From Myxococcales bacterium (GTDB lineage: Bacteria > Myxococcota > Polyangia > Nannocystales > Nannocystaceae): a DNA stretch of 64,000 bases. The notes below the pieces were generated by a model, which had not been told where the DNA came from, ran no database searches, and saw nothing but the letters and a program-made list of their open reading frames with translations. The position numbers and the translations under genes are program-made. This document shows, piece by piece, positions 16,814 through 25,384 of the stretch. The stretch spans positions 62,001 through 126,000 of the forward strand of contig JAEUJW010000020.1 in NCBI GenBank assembly GCA_016793465.1, given 5' to 3'. The number at the start of each line of letters is the position of its first letter. Positions within the stretch are counted from its first letter, which is position 1.

Positions 16814-17011
16814 GACTACACGCTGACGGGCTACACCTGCACGTACTTCGCCGGGGTCATCGGCGAGGCGGTGGGCGTCGAGGTCCCCGCCGCCTGCTTC
16901 ACGCTGCCCGACCTCACCGGCCCGTGGAACCCCGACACGCTGCACGACCTCCTCGTGAGCGTGCGGGCGGGCGTCAGCCGGGCGCGAACACGAAGGGGTA
17001 GGCGACGGTGA
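16814..17011 (+). pseudogene. Possible 3' gene remnant
   Basis: An open frame without start codon reads DYTLTGYTCTYFAGVIGEAV then VPAACFTLPDLTGPWNPDTL before running into the convergent neighbour. The composition is protein-like with two Cys. It may be the tail of a lost lipoprotein gene. It overlaps the 3' end of the gene at 16974 on the other strand. Confidence 0.3.
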
Positions 17012-17648
17012 CCGGCTCGTCGCGCTCGGGCCTGGGGAACCGCCAGCGGCGCGCGGCGGCGGCGATGCAGGCGTCGACGTCGGCGTCGTTGATGGTCGAG
17101 CTGGTGACGGCGCTGTCGCGGACCGACCCGTCGCCGCGGACCGTGAACTCGACGACGACGCGGCCGGCGAGCGTCGGCTCGAGCGCCAGGCCCTGGTTGT
17201 AGCAGCGGCGGATCTCGTTGATGTGCGCGCGCACGACCCGGCGGATGATGTCCTTGTCGAGCGGGCCCTCCACGGTGCTCTTGGCCTGGCGGACCAGCGG
17301 CATGCGCATGCGGTCGAGGTACTCCCGCGGCGTGAGCTTGTCGGCGAGCTGCGGGTCGTGCTCGAGGCCCGGTGAGGTGTCGACCAGCGGCAGCGCGGCG
17401 GCGCCGCGGCCGTCGGACAGCAACGCGAGGGCGGCCTGACGGCGCGCGGCGGGGTCGTCCGACGGCGACGGCGGCGCGGTCGAGGCGACCGGCGCGGGCG
17501 TGGCGGGCGGCGGGCCCGCGGGCGGCGGAGCGACTGGCGCGGGCGGCGGAGCGACTGGCGCGGGCGCGGACGGCGGGACGGGCTCGGGCGCGGGCGCGTC
17601 GCAGGCGGCGAGGGCGAGCAGCAGGCAGACGGTCGGCGCGGCGCGCAT
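16974..17648 (-). CDS. Lipoprotein with AgmX/PglI C-terminal domain
   Basis: A 224-aa protein starting at the third of three repeated ATG sites, the one directly before the signal peptide (MRAAPTVCLLLALAAC with lipobox). A Pro/Ala-rich linker (PAPVAPPPAG type) is followed by the domain VVRAHINEIRRCYNQGLALE ... GRVVVEFTVRGDGSVRDSAV ... CIAAAARRWRFPRP. This TonB-like fold is known from the myxobacterial gliding proteins AgmX and PglI. The Cys in RRCYNQ and DACI are typical of the family. Translation could also begin at the stop of the DUF2330 gene (17816), giving an N-terminal extension encoded by the 84-bp repeat. Confidence 0.8.
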   Translation of the reverse strand: MRAAPTVCLLLALAACDAPAPEPVPPSAPAPVAPPPAPVAPPPAGPPPATPAPVASTAPPSPSDDPAARRQAALALLSDGRGAAALPLVDTSPGLEHDPQLADKLTPREYLDRMRMPLVRQAKSTVEGPLDKDIIRRVVRAHINEIRRCYNQGLALEPTLAGRVVVEFTVRGDGSVRDSAVTSSTINDADVDACIAAAARRWRFPRPERDEPVTVAYPFVFAPG

Positions 17649-17885
17649 CAGCGGGGCTCCGGGGTGCGGCTCGGGGCGAGCGCGGTCTGCCGCGCCGGGG
17701 TGAAGCAGGCAGACGGCCGGCGCGGCGCGCATCAGCGGGGCTCCGGGGTGAGGCTCGGGGCGAGCGCGGTCTGCCGCGCCGGGGTGAAGCAGGCGGGCGG
17801 TCGGTGCGGCGCGCATCAGCGGGGCTCCGGGGTGAGGCTCGGGTCGAGCGCGGCGAGCAGCGGGTCGAGCGCGGTCTGCTGCGCC
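17621..17885 (-). repeat. 84-bp tandem duplication across a gene junction
   Basis: ATG sites at 17646-17648, 17730-17732 and 17814-17816 (minus strand) are spaced exactly 84 bp. Each unit combines the last codons of the DUF2330 gene with the first codons of the AgmX-domain gene. Two full units and flanking partial ones are present. The unit is 28 codons, so the frame stays open from 17816 through the lipoprotein gene. Confidence 0.85.
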
Positions 17886-18883
17886 GGGGTGAGCGCGCGG
17901 GCGTCGGCGAAGGCGAACAGGATGTCGTGGAAGCCGCTGCGGCGGCGCTTCTGGTCCTGGAAGGTCTGGACGGTGAGGGCGCCGGCGGGCAGCAGCTTCG
18001 CGAGCTGCTTCGGCAAGGCGGAGGTGAGCACGGCGCGGGCGTCGCGGGTGTGTTCGCCGGCGCGGAGCGGGCGGACCCACCGCGGCGGGGCGGCGGGCTG
18101 CGCGGGGTCGGCGAGCCGCGCGACGGGCACGACGGGGTCGGCGCCGACGTACCACAGCTCGAGCAGGCGCGCGGACTTCGGGCTGTGCTGCGGCTCGGGT
18201 TCGAAGTACGGGTAGTAGGCGACCGGTGTGTCGAAGGAGATGCGCACGGTCTCGGCGGCGACGGGGCCGACGGCCTCGCGGGTGTCGACGTCGGGCGGCG
18301 GGGTGTAGCGCATGGCGACGTAGTAGAAGCCGAGGCGGACGTAGTGCTCGAGCCAGACGTCGGCGTCGGGCGTGCTGGTCAGCCCGTTGTCGGCGAGCCA
18401 CCGGGCGAGCGCGCCGGCGTCGGTGGCGGCGAGGGTGAAGGCGGTGAAGCTGCCGACCTTCTCGACGGCGAGCACCTTGACGACATCGCCGCGGCCGCCG
18501 AAGCCGGCGCCGGCGCCGCGGCTGTAGCCGCGGTCCTGGTCGACCGGCGGCGGCGGCGGCGCGAACGGGAAGCGCTCGCGTAGGCGGGTGAACGGGTTGT
18601 CGGCGACCGTCGCGACCTCGGGCAGCGCGGGCGTCGGCACGACGAACCCGAAGCTGTGGTCGGCGCGGCGGAACGCGACCTCGCGGATGAAGTGCTCGCG
18701 GCCGCGGGCGGCGTCGTGGACGATGAGCACCTTCTCGCGCGCGAGCGACGGCTGCGACTCGGGGGGCAGCTTCTTGGCGGCGCTGTAGAACATGCCGCAA
18801 GCGTCGGCTGGACGGGCAGGCACCAGCAGCGCGGACGCGCAGGCGAGCAGGACGGGCGCGAGGCGACGCCAGGGATGGAGCAT
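17816..18883 (-). CDS. DUF2330 domain protein, secreted
   Basis: A 355-aa protein with a signal peptide (LAPVLLACASALLVPARPADA). The mature start ACGMFYSA is the hallmark of DUF2330 proteins, followed by REKVLIVHDAARGREHFIRE and FGFVVPTPALPEVATV. The function of the family is unknown; members are exported and common in myxobacteria. The end RAGEHTRDARAVLTSALPKQ and a helical ALTPAQQTALDPLLAALD tail are intact. It overlaps the repeat-extended reading frame of the AgmX-domain gene by 4 bp, so the two are likely co-transcribed. Confidence 0.85.
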   Translation of the reverse strand: MLHPWRRLAPVLLACASALLVPARPADACGMFYSAAKKLPPESQPSLAREKVLIVHDAARGREHFIREVAFRRADHSFGFVVPTPALPEVATVADNPFTRLRERFPFAPPPPPVDQDRGYSRGAGAGFGGRGDVVKVLAVEKVGSFTAFTLAATDAGALARWLADNGLTSTPDADVWLEHYVRLGFYYVAMRYTPPPDVDTREAVGPVAAETVRISFDTPVAYYPYFEPEPQHSPKSARLLELWYVGADPVVPVARLADPAQPAAPPRWVRPLRAGEHTRDARAVLTSALPKQLAKLLPAGALTVQTFQDQKRRRSGFHDILFAFADARALTPAQQTALDPLLAALDPSLTPEPR

Positions 18884-18936
18884 CGCTGCAGGTTACGCGA
18901 AGTCGCGGCGGCATGGGGACCGCGCGGCGTCGATCG

Positions 18937-19167
18937 TCACGCGGGGAAGACCCGCCGACCCTCGCGGTTGGTGACCGTGGTGGCCCGGAGCGCGCCGTCC
19001 GGGCCGTACTCGTAGTCGAACGTGTACGACCACGTCAGCGCGCGGACGATCGCGACGTCCCCGGGCTCGCGGACGGGCTCGAGCACGGCGCCGCAGATCT
19101 TTCGGAACCGACGGACCTCGGCGGCCGCCAGCAGCCCGATCTGGAGCGGCTGCGCGTCGCCGGTCAC
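18937..19167 (-). CDS. Small hypothetical protein
   Basis: A 76-aa reading frame from a GTG that overlaps the stop codon of the Cys-rich lipoprotein gene. It reads LQIGLLAAAEVRRFRKIC then YTFDYEYGPDGALRATTV, a balanced composition unlike a shadow frame. No signal peptide or family is recognised. Coupling to the upstream gene suggests a shared role. Confidence 0.4.
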   Translation of the reverse strand: MTGDAQPLQIGLLAAAEVRRFRKICGAVLEPVREPGDVAIVRALTWSYTFDYEYGPDGALRATTVTNREGRRVFPA

Positions 19168-20267
19168 GGGGGTTTGGGCAGGCAGTAGCAGGTCTGGCCG
19201 TTGAGCGCGCAGGTGCAGCTGCCGCCGCAGTAGTCGCCGACGTAGGTCTCGGTGCCGGGCACGTCGGTGCAGTTGTGGGTGTACTCGATCTGCGAGTCGC
19301 ACCAGCCGTCGTAGGAGGCGTAGCCGACCTCGGTGTCCTCGTAGCAGGTCAGGCCGGCGGCCTCGCACATGGCCTTGCAGGAGATCGGCAGGCTCGGGGC
19401 CTCCTCGACCGTCACGCTGAGCTGGCACAGGCCGTACTGCGTGCACGAGCCGAAGGTGCAGCTGGCGCCGCACTCGGTGCAGTTGTCGTCGTCGGACAGG
19501 AGGTCGACGCAGGCGTCGCCGCACAGCTCGTAGTCGCCGAAGTCGTCGTCGAGGCAGCCGGGCTGGCCGCCCACGCAGTCGAGGCCGGCGCCGACCGGGC
19601 TGTCGCAGGCGCCGCAGTGGGCCGGGTCGCTGGCGAGGTCGACGCACGCGCCGCCGCACACGACCTGTCCCGCGGGACAGGTCGGCTTGCCGTCGTCGCA
19701 GGCGCCGCCCGCGGGCACGGGGTTGTCGCAGCAGCCGCAGTGGAGGGGGTCGGTCTTGTGGTCGACCTCGCAGAGGTCGCCGCAGAACGTGCAGGGGTTG
19801 CAGCGGCCGTCGTGGCACTGCAGGCCGCTCTCGCACAGGCTGGCGTCGTGGCAGGCCGTGCCGGCGGCGCCGCAGAACAGCAGGGCGCAGGCGGGCGGGT
19901 CGAGGGCGAGGTTGCACGCGTGGCCGTCGGGGCAGTTGGCGTCGCTGACGCAGGGCACGTCGGGCGAGCACGCGGGGCTCGGGTTCTTCGGGGGGATCGA
20001 CGGCGAGTCGCCGTCGCAGCCGGGCGGGTTGCCGGTGTCGGCGGGGCCGCCGGTGTCGCTGGTGTCGTCGGGGCCGCCGGTGTCCTGGCTGCCGCCGTCG
20101 GTGGGGTTGGCGGAGCTGTCGCCGTCGCCTGGGCCGGGACCGCCCGAGCCGGACGGAGCGTTGGTGAGGCCGGACAGGCCGCTGGTGATACCGGGGTTGT
20201 CGCCGCTGCAGGCGCCGACCGCGAGGAGATACGAACCCAGCGCGAGGCAGGGCATAAAAACACGCAT
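19164..20267 (-). CDS. Cys-rich lipoprotein
   Basis: A 367-aa protein. The signal peptide ends in a lipobox (AVGAC) and a Gly/Ser/Thr/Asp linker (GGPGPGDGDSSANPTDGG) follows. The mature part has over 30 Cys arranged in motifs such as CGDLCEVDHKTDPLHCGCCD and CGGACVDLASDPAHCGACD. This pattern, with an AHCGxC core, is common in myxobacterial surface proteins. The last 90 residues (CKAMCEAAGLTCYEDTEVGY, HNCTDVPGTETYVGDYC) form a different Cys domain. One copy of the dispersed palindrome encodes CPAGQVV here. The protein is probably a surface adhesin or matrix component. Confidence 0.75.
   Translation of the reverse strand: MRVFMPCLALGSYLLAVGACSGDNPGITSGLSGLTNAPSGSGGPGPGDGDSSANPTDGGSQDTGGPDDTSDTGGPADTGNPPGCDGDSPSIPPKNPSPACSPDVPCVSDANCPDGHACNLALDPPACALLFCGAAGTACHDASLCESGLQCHDGRCNPCTFCGDLCEVDHKTDPLHCGCCDNPVPAGGACDDGKPTCPAGQVVCGGACVDLASDPAHCGACDSPVGAGLDCVGGQPGCLDDDFGDYELCGDACVDLLSDDDNCTECGASCTFGSCTQYGLCQLSVTVEEAPSLPISCKAMCEAAGLTCYEDTEVGYASYDGWCDSQIEYTHNCTDVPGTETYVGDYCGGSCTCALNGQTCYCLPKPP
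19664..19681. repeat. Dispersed 18-bp palindrome, perfect copy
   Basis: CCTGTCCCGCGGGACAGG, identical to the copy at 6454-6471, embedded in the Cys-rich lipoprotein gene. In this gene it is read in a different codon phase from the copies at 6.5, 54 and 57.8 kb. Confidence 0.85.
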
Positions 20268-20364
20268 ATCGCGGCGACGATACGGGAAGCCGGGCGGCGG
20301 ATCCAGCGGGATTGGCGGGCAGGCGGCGAGACGCCGGCGCGGGGTTGCTGATAGAGTGACAGCG

Positions 20365-20925
20365 ATGCGCCGCGACGACCTGACCCCGGATCCGCCTGGT
20401 GAAGACGCGCACGACCGGACGGCGCAGGCCGACGAGGCGGACCCCGATCGGGCGGCGATCCTGGCCCGGCGCAAACGTTTCATCGCCATCGCGCTGTCGG
20501 GGCTGGCGTCGGGCATCGGCTGCGCCCAGCCGTGCCTCAGCGTGTCGCGGCCGAACGAGGGCGGCGAGCAGCCGGTCGATCCGCACGCCGAGCCGCCGCA
20601 CCCCGGCGGCGGCGGGGCCCCGCCCGACGCCTGCTTGAAGGTCGCGGCGCCGCCGCCGAACGAGCCCGAGGCGCGGCCCGAGCCGCGGCCCGAGGCGTGC
20701 TTGAAGGTGGCGACGCCGCCGTCCGGCGCGAACGAGCCGGAGCCGACGCCATGTTTAAAGGTGGCGCCGCCGCCGGAGAAGCAGCCGGAGCCGACGCCGT
20801 GTTTGAAGGTGGTGCCGCCGCCGGAGAAGAAGCCGGAGCCGACGCCGTGCCTGAAGGTGCGGCAGCCGCAGAACGATCCGCAGGTGCCGCCCGAGGCGTG
20901 CCTTAAGATCGCGAAGCCGAGATGA
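20365..20925 (+). CDS. Protein with seven CL(K/S)(V/I) motifs; candidate multi-core RiPP precursor
   Basis: A 186-aa protein. Residues 1-52 are leader-like: an acidic stretch, then RRKRFIAIALSGLASGIGC, which resembles a twin-arginine or short hydrophobic segment. From Cys57 (CLSV) the same four-residue motif recurs at Cys90, Cys112, Cys130, Cys146 and Cys162 (CLKV) and Cys179 (CLKI). Spacers are Pro/Glu/Lys-rich (PPPEKKPEPTP). Such evenly repeated Cys motifs separated by Pro-rich linkers suggest several modified core segments, or lipidated or metal-binding repeats. It overlaps the next gene by ATGA and lies near two convergently oriented radical SAM genes. No family name is recognised with confidence. 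Confidence 0.6.
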   Translation: MRRDDLTPDPPGEDAHDRTAQADEADPDRAAILARRKRFIAIALSGLASGIGCAQPCLSVSRPNEGGEQPVDPHAEPPHPGGGGAPPDACLKVAAPPPNEPEARPEPRPEACLKVATPPSGANEPEPTPCLKVAPPPEKQPEPTPCLKVVPPPEKKPEPTPCLKVRQPQNDPQVPPEACLKIAKPR

Positions 20926-21782
20926 GCCTGGGCGTCGCCGACGAGTTCACGCAGCTGGTGTTCCACGTGCTCGCGCACGTGGTGCGGCCGGGGCCGGAGG
21001 ACCTGTATGACGAGGCGTACGTCGCGTGGGCGCGCGAGCGGTTCTCGGCCGAGGCGACGGCGCTGCTGGCCGAGGACGCCGAGGTGCTGGGGGCGCTCGC
21101 GCACGCCGAGTACCTCGAGGTGCTCGACGCGTGGCCGCAGCTACACGGGTCGCTGGCGGCGTTTCGCCGCACGGCCGGGCGGGCGCTGGCGGAGGTGCGG
21201 GCCGACGAGGTGCAGGAGGCGTGGTTGCTCAAGTCGCTGCAGGGGATGGGGCCGGCGGGCGAGGTGATGCACGCGGCGATGGGGCTGCTGGCGGGGGAGT
21301 TCGCGGGGGTGCACGCGCGGTGGATCGCGCCGTGGGGGCGCGAGGCGGCGGCGGCGGTCCTGCCGTGGACGACGGCGCTCGGCGAGGCGGCGCCGGGGCT
21401 GGCGGGCGCGCGCGTCGAGCTGGTGTGGGCGCTGGGGCGGCGCGGGCGGGCGCTGCCGGGGCGGGTGCTGGTCGGCTGCGGAGATTGGCGGGCCGACCCG
21501 GTGACCCCGGCGATCGCGGCCATGCATGAATATGCGGTGTGGTCTTCGGGACAGGTCGACTATGTGCGGACCGAGCTCGACGCGCTGAGCCGCGGGGCGC
21601 GCTGGGTCGCGGCGGCGCCGGCGAGGCTGCGCGAGGCCCACGCGCGCTGGCTGGCCGGGCTCGAGCTGCGGCCGCTGGTCGCGCGGGCGCAGCGGACCGG
21701 GCTGATCGGCGCGGCGGTCGCGGGCATGCTGGCGGCGCCCGAGGACCGCGCGCGGGTGCTGCGGACGCTGACGATCGGCTGA
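20922..21782 (+). CDS. Unknown protein coupled to the CLKV-repeat protein
   Basis: A 286-aa, largely helical cytoplasmic protein beginning MSLGVADEFTQLVFHVLAHV. It has an early FHVLAHV segment, then DLYDEAYVAWARERFSAEAT, a central VELVWALGRRGRALPGRVLVG and a late HEYAVWSSGQVDYVRTELD. Scattered His and Glu could bind a metal but no classical HExxH is present. Translation is coupled to the repeat protein by ATGA, so it is probably a dedicated partner (chaperone, peptidase or tailoring enzyme). The 3' end lies inside a 63-bp tandem duplication. Confidence 0.65.
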   Translation: MSLGVADEFTQLVFHVLAHVVRPGPEDLYDEAYVAWARERFSAEATALLAEDAEVLGALAHAEYLEVLDAWPQLHGSLAAFRRTAGRALAEVRADEVQEAWLLKSLQGMGPAGEVMHAAMGLLAGEFAGVHARWIAPWGREAAAAVLPWTTALGEAAPGLAGARVELVWALGRRGRALPGRVLVGCGDWRADPVTPAIAAMHEYAVWSSGQVDYVRTELDALSRGARWVAAAPARLREAHARWLAGLELRPLVARAQRTGLIGAAVAGMLAAPEDRARVLRTLTIG

Positions 21783-21886
21783 GCTCAGGGGCCGAACACC
21801 GCGAGCGACACGTCGCGGGCGCTGCGGAGGCTGACGATCGGCTGAGGTCAGGGGCCGAACACCGCGAGCGACCCGTCGCGGGCGCT
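21758..21886 (+). repeat. 63-bp tandem duplication
   Basis: The last codons and stop of the preceding gene (CTGACGATCGGCTGAG) occur at 21768 and again at 21831. The repeat carries the sequence AGGGGCCGAACACCGCGAGC between them. After it, an open frame reads LWLISEEPPQGPPDAMASDV and ends GGFYLRI-stop at about 21977, perhaps the tail of a lost gene. Confidence 0.7.
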
Positions 21887-21999
21887 CTGGCTGATCAGCG
21901 AGGAGCCGCCGCAGGGGCCGCCGGACGCGATGGCGAGCGACGTCGGGCTCGTGGGCGGCTTCTACCTGAGGATCTGAGGCCGGCCCGCCTGTCGGGGCC

Positions 22000-24252
22000 T
22001 CACGGGAGGATCGGCAGGCGGGCGCGGGCCGGGGCGGCGTCGGCGACGACGCGGGGCGGCGGGGCCTGGCGCGTCGGGACGTAGTGGACCTCCTCGAAGC
22101 GCTCGAGCTCGAAGTGGTCGCCGCGGTGGACGGCGCGGGTCAGGCGGTGGACGGCGCCGTCGCGGAGCGGGGCCACGATCGTGGCGCCCGGGTTCAAGTG
22201 GATGAGCCAGCCGTCGGGCAATTGCTCGACGGCGAAGCCGAGCACGACCTTGTTCGAGTCGGCGTGGGGCCGCCAGGTCGCGGGGTCGAGGGCGTCGCCG
22301 GCGAGGCTGGTCAGGTTGTCGACGTCGTCGGCGGTGAGCAGGAGGCGTGCGCGGGCGGCGAGGGCCTCGTCGATCTCGACGGTGACGACGCGGCCCGCGG
22401 GGCCGACCAATGTGTGGAGGAGGGCGGCGCCGTAGCCGGTGCCGCCGCCGAGGTCGAGCACACGATCGCCGGGCTCCACTTTCAACAGGGAGAACGAGCG
22501 GGCGTAGGCGTGCATGGCGCTGACGGTGGCGAGGCCGGTGTCGTCGAGCGGGACGGGCACGTCGCGGGTGCTGGTCTCGATGTGGTCGAGCGGGACGAAC
22601 AGCTCGCGGGGCACGTCGGCGAGGGCGGCGAGGATGGGGTCGTCGGGCGAGAGCTCGCACTCGGCGGCGAGCGCGGGCAGCACGCGCAGGCGCAGGGCGC
22701 GGGCGACGGCGGCGAGCGCCCGGTCGCCGCGGCGGGCCCGCTCGCCGCGGGCGTGGCGGCCGAGGTAGCGGTGCCAGGCGTAGTAGCGGTCGATCGCCTG
22801 CATGCGCGAGGCGGGGCTGGCGTAGGCGCGCTGGTTGCGGATCGCGCGCACGAAGTAGTCGCGGGCGGGGCCCTTGTAGACGAAGTTGTCCTCGATGCCG
22901 GCGAGGATCGGGGTCAGGAGGCTGTCCTGCAGCGACTCGCGCTGCAGCCAGTCGAGCTCGGCGGACGGGTCGACCCACTCGGCGAGGAACTCGGGGTCGC
23001 CGTCGTCCCACCAGTGCGGGCGGTGGAAGCGGGTGCCGAAGGTGCTCTCGTAGTAGCCGCGGTCGGCGTCGATCGGCGAGCCGGGGTAGAGGCGGAACGG
23101 GTCGACCGAGAGGAAGCCGGTGGTGCCGCGCGGGTCATTAAATAATTCGGCGAGGTAGGCGGCGCTGCGGGCCATGGTCGCGGGGGTCTCGCCGGGGTGG
23201 CCGCAGATGACGTTGGCGCCCCACGGCACGTCGTGCTCGCGGGCGCTGGCGGAGATCTGGCGCATGCGGTCGAGGTAGCTGTCGAGGCGGCCAGACTTGC
23301 GGATCGTCGCCAGCAGGCCGGGGTCGCCGGACTCGAGGCCGAAGCCGAGGCCGCAGTTGGCGGCGCCGAACAGGCGCAGGTCCTCGTCCTCGACGAGGTC
23401 GACGCGGATCAGCAGCCAGTACTTGTCGACCGGGATGTCCAGGCGGGCGAGGCCGGCGAGGAACTCGCGGCGCCACGACTTGCGCATGCCGAACAGGGCG
23501 TCGCCGAAGTAGAGGGTCCAGCCGCGCAGGTCGAGGAACTCGTGCAGGGCGGACACCTCGGCCAGCGCGCGCTCGACCGGCAGCGGACGCCACGAGACCT
23601 CGCGCTTGGCCCGCTCCATGCAGAAGGCGCAGTCGAACGGGCAGCCGCGCGAGAGGTAGAGCTGGGCCTGCGAGGCGACGCGGCGGGCCACGTGTTTGTA
23701 GCGGGCGAGCAGCGACCAGTCGGACGGAGGGAGCTCGTCCAGGTCGTCGATCGCGTCGGGGCCGAGCACGACCTTGCGCAGCGGCTCGCCGCCGGCCACC
23801 GACTCGACGACGCGGCACAGCGGGCGCTCGCCCTCGCCGACCACGCACACGTCGAACGGGGTGTGCTCGGCGACGTAGTCGAGCGGGCGGGCGCTGGCGT
23901 GGTACCCGCCGCAGACGATCACGCTGTGCGGCCAGCGCTCGCGCGCGAGGGCGGCGATCGTCTCGCACTTCAGGTGGTCGAACGACGAGTAGATGCTGAG
24001 CGCGATGATGTCGTAGCCGCGGCCGTCGTCGCCGGCGAGCAGGGCGTCGAGCGAGACGGCGCCGAGCGCCTGCTCGCACACGAGGTCGCGGATGACCACG
24101 CGGGCGCCGGTCTTCGCCTGCACGTAGCTGCCGAGGATGACGAGCTGCGGCACGCCGAAGTTGCCGGCGGCGGCGCCGTCGGTGCCGGGCCACAGCAGGA
24201 GCACGCGGACCTTGCTCGGGCCTGAAGGGCCGTGGGGTCGGCGGTCGCTCAT
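22000..24252 (-). CDS. B12-type radical SAM enzyme fused to protein-isoaspartate methyltransferase
   Basis: A 750-aa fusion. Residues about 15-180 resemble a cobalamin-binding domain (KVRVLLLWPGTDGA ... IIALSIYSSFDHLK ... IVCGGYHASARP). The radical SAM core follows with RGCPFDCAFC (C-x3-C-x2-C). Residues about 520-740 resemble a protein-L-isoaspartate O-methyltransferase, with the SAM-binding motif VLDLGGGTGYGAALL near 598 and VVTVEIDEALAARARLLL. Known cobalamin radical SAM enzymes methylate unactivated carbons or rearrange peptides. Isoaspartate methyltransferases in RiPP clusters make aspartimides. A single chain with both is unusual. It overlaps the SPASM radical SAM gene by ATGA. Confidence 0.85.
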   Translation of the reverse strand: MSDRRPHGPSGPSKVRVLLLWPGTDGAAAGNFGVPQLVILGSYVQAKTGARVVIRDLVCEQALGAVSLDALLAGDDGRGYDIIALSIYSSFDHLKCETIAALARERWPHSVIVCGGYHASARPLDYVAEHTPFDVCVVGEGERPLCRVVESVAGGEPLRKVVLGPDAIDDLDELPPSDWSLLARYKHVARRVASQAQLYLSRGCPFDCAFCMERAKREVSWRPLPVERALAEVSALHEFLDLRGWTLYFGDALFGMRKSWRREFLAGLARLDIPVDKYWLLIRVDLVEDEDLRLFGAANCGLGFGLESGDPGLLATIRKSGRLDSYLDRMRQISASAREHDVPWGANVICGHPGETPATMARSAAYLAELFNDPRGTTGFLSVDPFRLYPGSPIDADRGYYESTFGTRFHRPHWWDDGDPEFLAEWVDPSAELDWLQRESLQDSLLTPILAGIEDNFVYKGPARDYFVRAIRNQRAYASPASRMQAIDRYYAWHRYLGRHARGERARRGDRALAAVARALRLRVLPALAAECELSPDDPILAALADVPRELFVPLDHIETSTRDVPVPLDDTGLATVSAMHAYARSFSLLKVEPGDRVLDLGGGTGYGAALLHTLVGPAGRVVTVEIDEALAARARLLLTADDVDNLTSLAGDALDPATWRPHADSNKVVLGFAVEQLPDGWLIHLNPGATIVAPLRDGAVHRLTRAVHRGDHFELERFEEVHYVPTRQAPPPRVVADAAPARARLPILP

Positions 24253-25310
24253 GCGAGCACGCTCAGGCGGGTGCGTTCGCGCTTCAGGCGGGCGGCGAAG
24301 GCGTCGTCGACGTGCTGGGCGACGAACGGGTCGAGGCCGCGGGCGTCGCCGAGGGTGGTCGCGGCCGCGGCCCCGCAGCCGCCGATGCAGGTGCTGCGGT
24401 GGGGGCAGGGCGCGCAGAACTCGGGGGTGGTGTCGCGGTAGGCCTGCAGGGTGGGGTGCGCGACCAGCTCGGCGAACGAGGTGGTGCGGGTGTCGCCGAT
24501 GACGTCGCCGTGGAGGGTGCAGGAGCGCAGCTCGCCGCGCGGGCCGAGGGCGAACTCCTGGGCCTCGGTGCCGATCGGGCACGAGCCGAAGCGGATGCCG
24601 GGGTAGTCGCTGTGCTCGACCACGCAGGGCGGCACGGGCATGGTGACCTGGATGTCCAGGGCCGGGGTGCGGGCCTGGGCGTCGGCGAGGGCGCGGATGA
24701 GGTCGCTGCGCGAGGGCAGCAGGGCGCCGACCTGGTTGGCGGCGAAGCCCGCCGGCGAGAAGCGCGAGAGGGCGACGGTGGTGACGCCGAGGCCGCGGAA
24801 CTGGTCGAGGATCTCGCCGACGAGGCCGGCGTTCTTGCGGGTGACGACGATGCTGCCGACGACCCGCACGCCGCGGGCGACGAGCGCCTGGATGCCGCGG
24901 AGCGTGGCGGCGTGGTGGGCGCCGCCGACGTGCTCGTCGTGCACGGCGGCGGTGGTGCCGTTGAGGGTGATCTGGATGAAGTTGATGGGGTAGCCGGCGA
25001 GGCGCTCGGCGATCGCGTCGGTGACGAGGCCGCCGTTGCTGATCATCTGGATGGTGACGCCGTGGCTGCGGCACAGGTCGAGCACGCGGAACAGGTCGGC
25101 CCGCGCGAGCGGCTCGCCGCCGGTCAGGGTGACCTCGTCGAAGTCGACCTCGGCGAGCGCCCGGTCGACCAGCGCGAGCAGCTCGTCGCTCGGCAGGGCG
25201 CCGACGCCCTTGCCGTTGTCCTCGCGCCAGGCGTTGTAACAGTAGCCGCAGCGCTGGTTGCAGCGACTGGTCAGCTCGATCGCCAGCGAGTGCCGGTGGG
25301 GACGGGTCAT
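24249..25310 (-). CDS. Radical SAM/SPASM enzyme
   Basis: A 353-aa enzyme with CNQRCGYC (Cys17, Cys21, Cys24), the TLTGGEPLAR motif, the ISNGG strand and a SPASM-type end (SCTLHGD, FCAPCPHRSTCIGGCG). It is of the peptide-modifying or maturase group rather than a metabolic enzyme. It is first in a two-gene minus-strand operon with the B12 radical SAM fusion and divergent from the metallo-beta-lactamase-fold gene. The nearby CLKV-repeat protein is the most plausible substrate, though it is on the opposite strand. Confidence 0.88.
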   Translation of the reverse strand: MTRPHRHSLAIELTSRCNQRCGYCYNAWREDNGKGVGALPSDELLALVDRALAEVDFDEVTLTGGEPLARADLFRVLDLCRSHGVTIQMISNGGLVTDAIAERLAGYPINFIQITLNGTTAAVHDEHVGGAHHAATLRGIQALVARGVRVVGSIVVTRKNAGLVGEILDQFRGLGVTTVALSRFSPAGFAANQVGALLPSRSDLIRALADAQARTPALDIQVTMPVPPCVVEHSDYPGIRFGSCPIGTEAQEFALGPRGELRSCTLHGDVIGDTRTTSFAELVAHPTLQAYRDTTPEFCAPCPHRSTCIGGCGAAAATTLGDARGLDPFVAQHVDDAFAARLKRERTRLSVLA

Positions 25311-25370
25311 GAAGCGCCAGTATCGCGGAACCAGCGGGGGATCGCAAACGACGGCGGACGCGCCGCCGGT

Positions 25371-25376
25371 TATACT
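25371..25376 (+). promoter_or_regulatory. Candidate -10 element of the MBL-fold gene
   Basis: TATACT lies 8 bp before the ATG at 25385, in the 74-bp gap between divergent genes. If used, the mRNA would be nearly leaderless. No good -35 box is evident. Confidence 0.35.
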
Positions 25377-25384
25377 CGCGCGCG

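Noticed and set aside
16484..16826. Short plus-strand open frames in the rearranged region.
   Set aside because: Arg-rich, no start context, and located between gene fragments.
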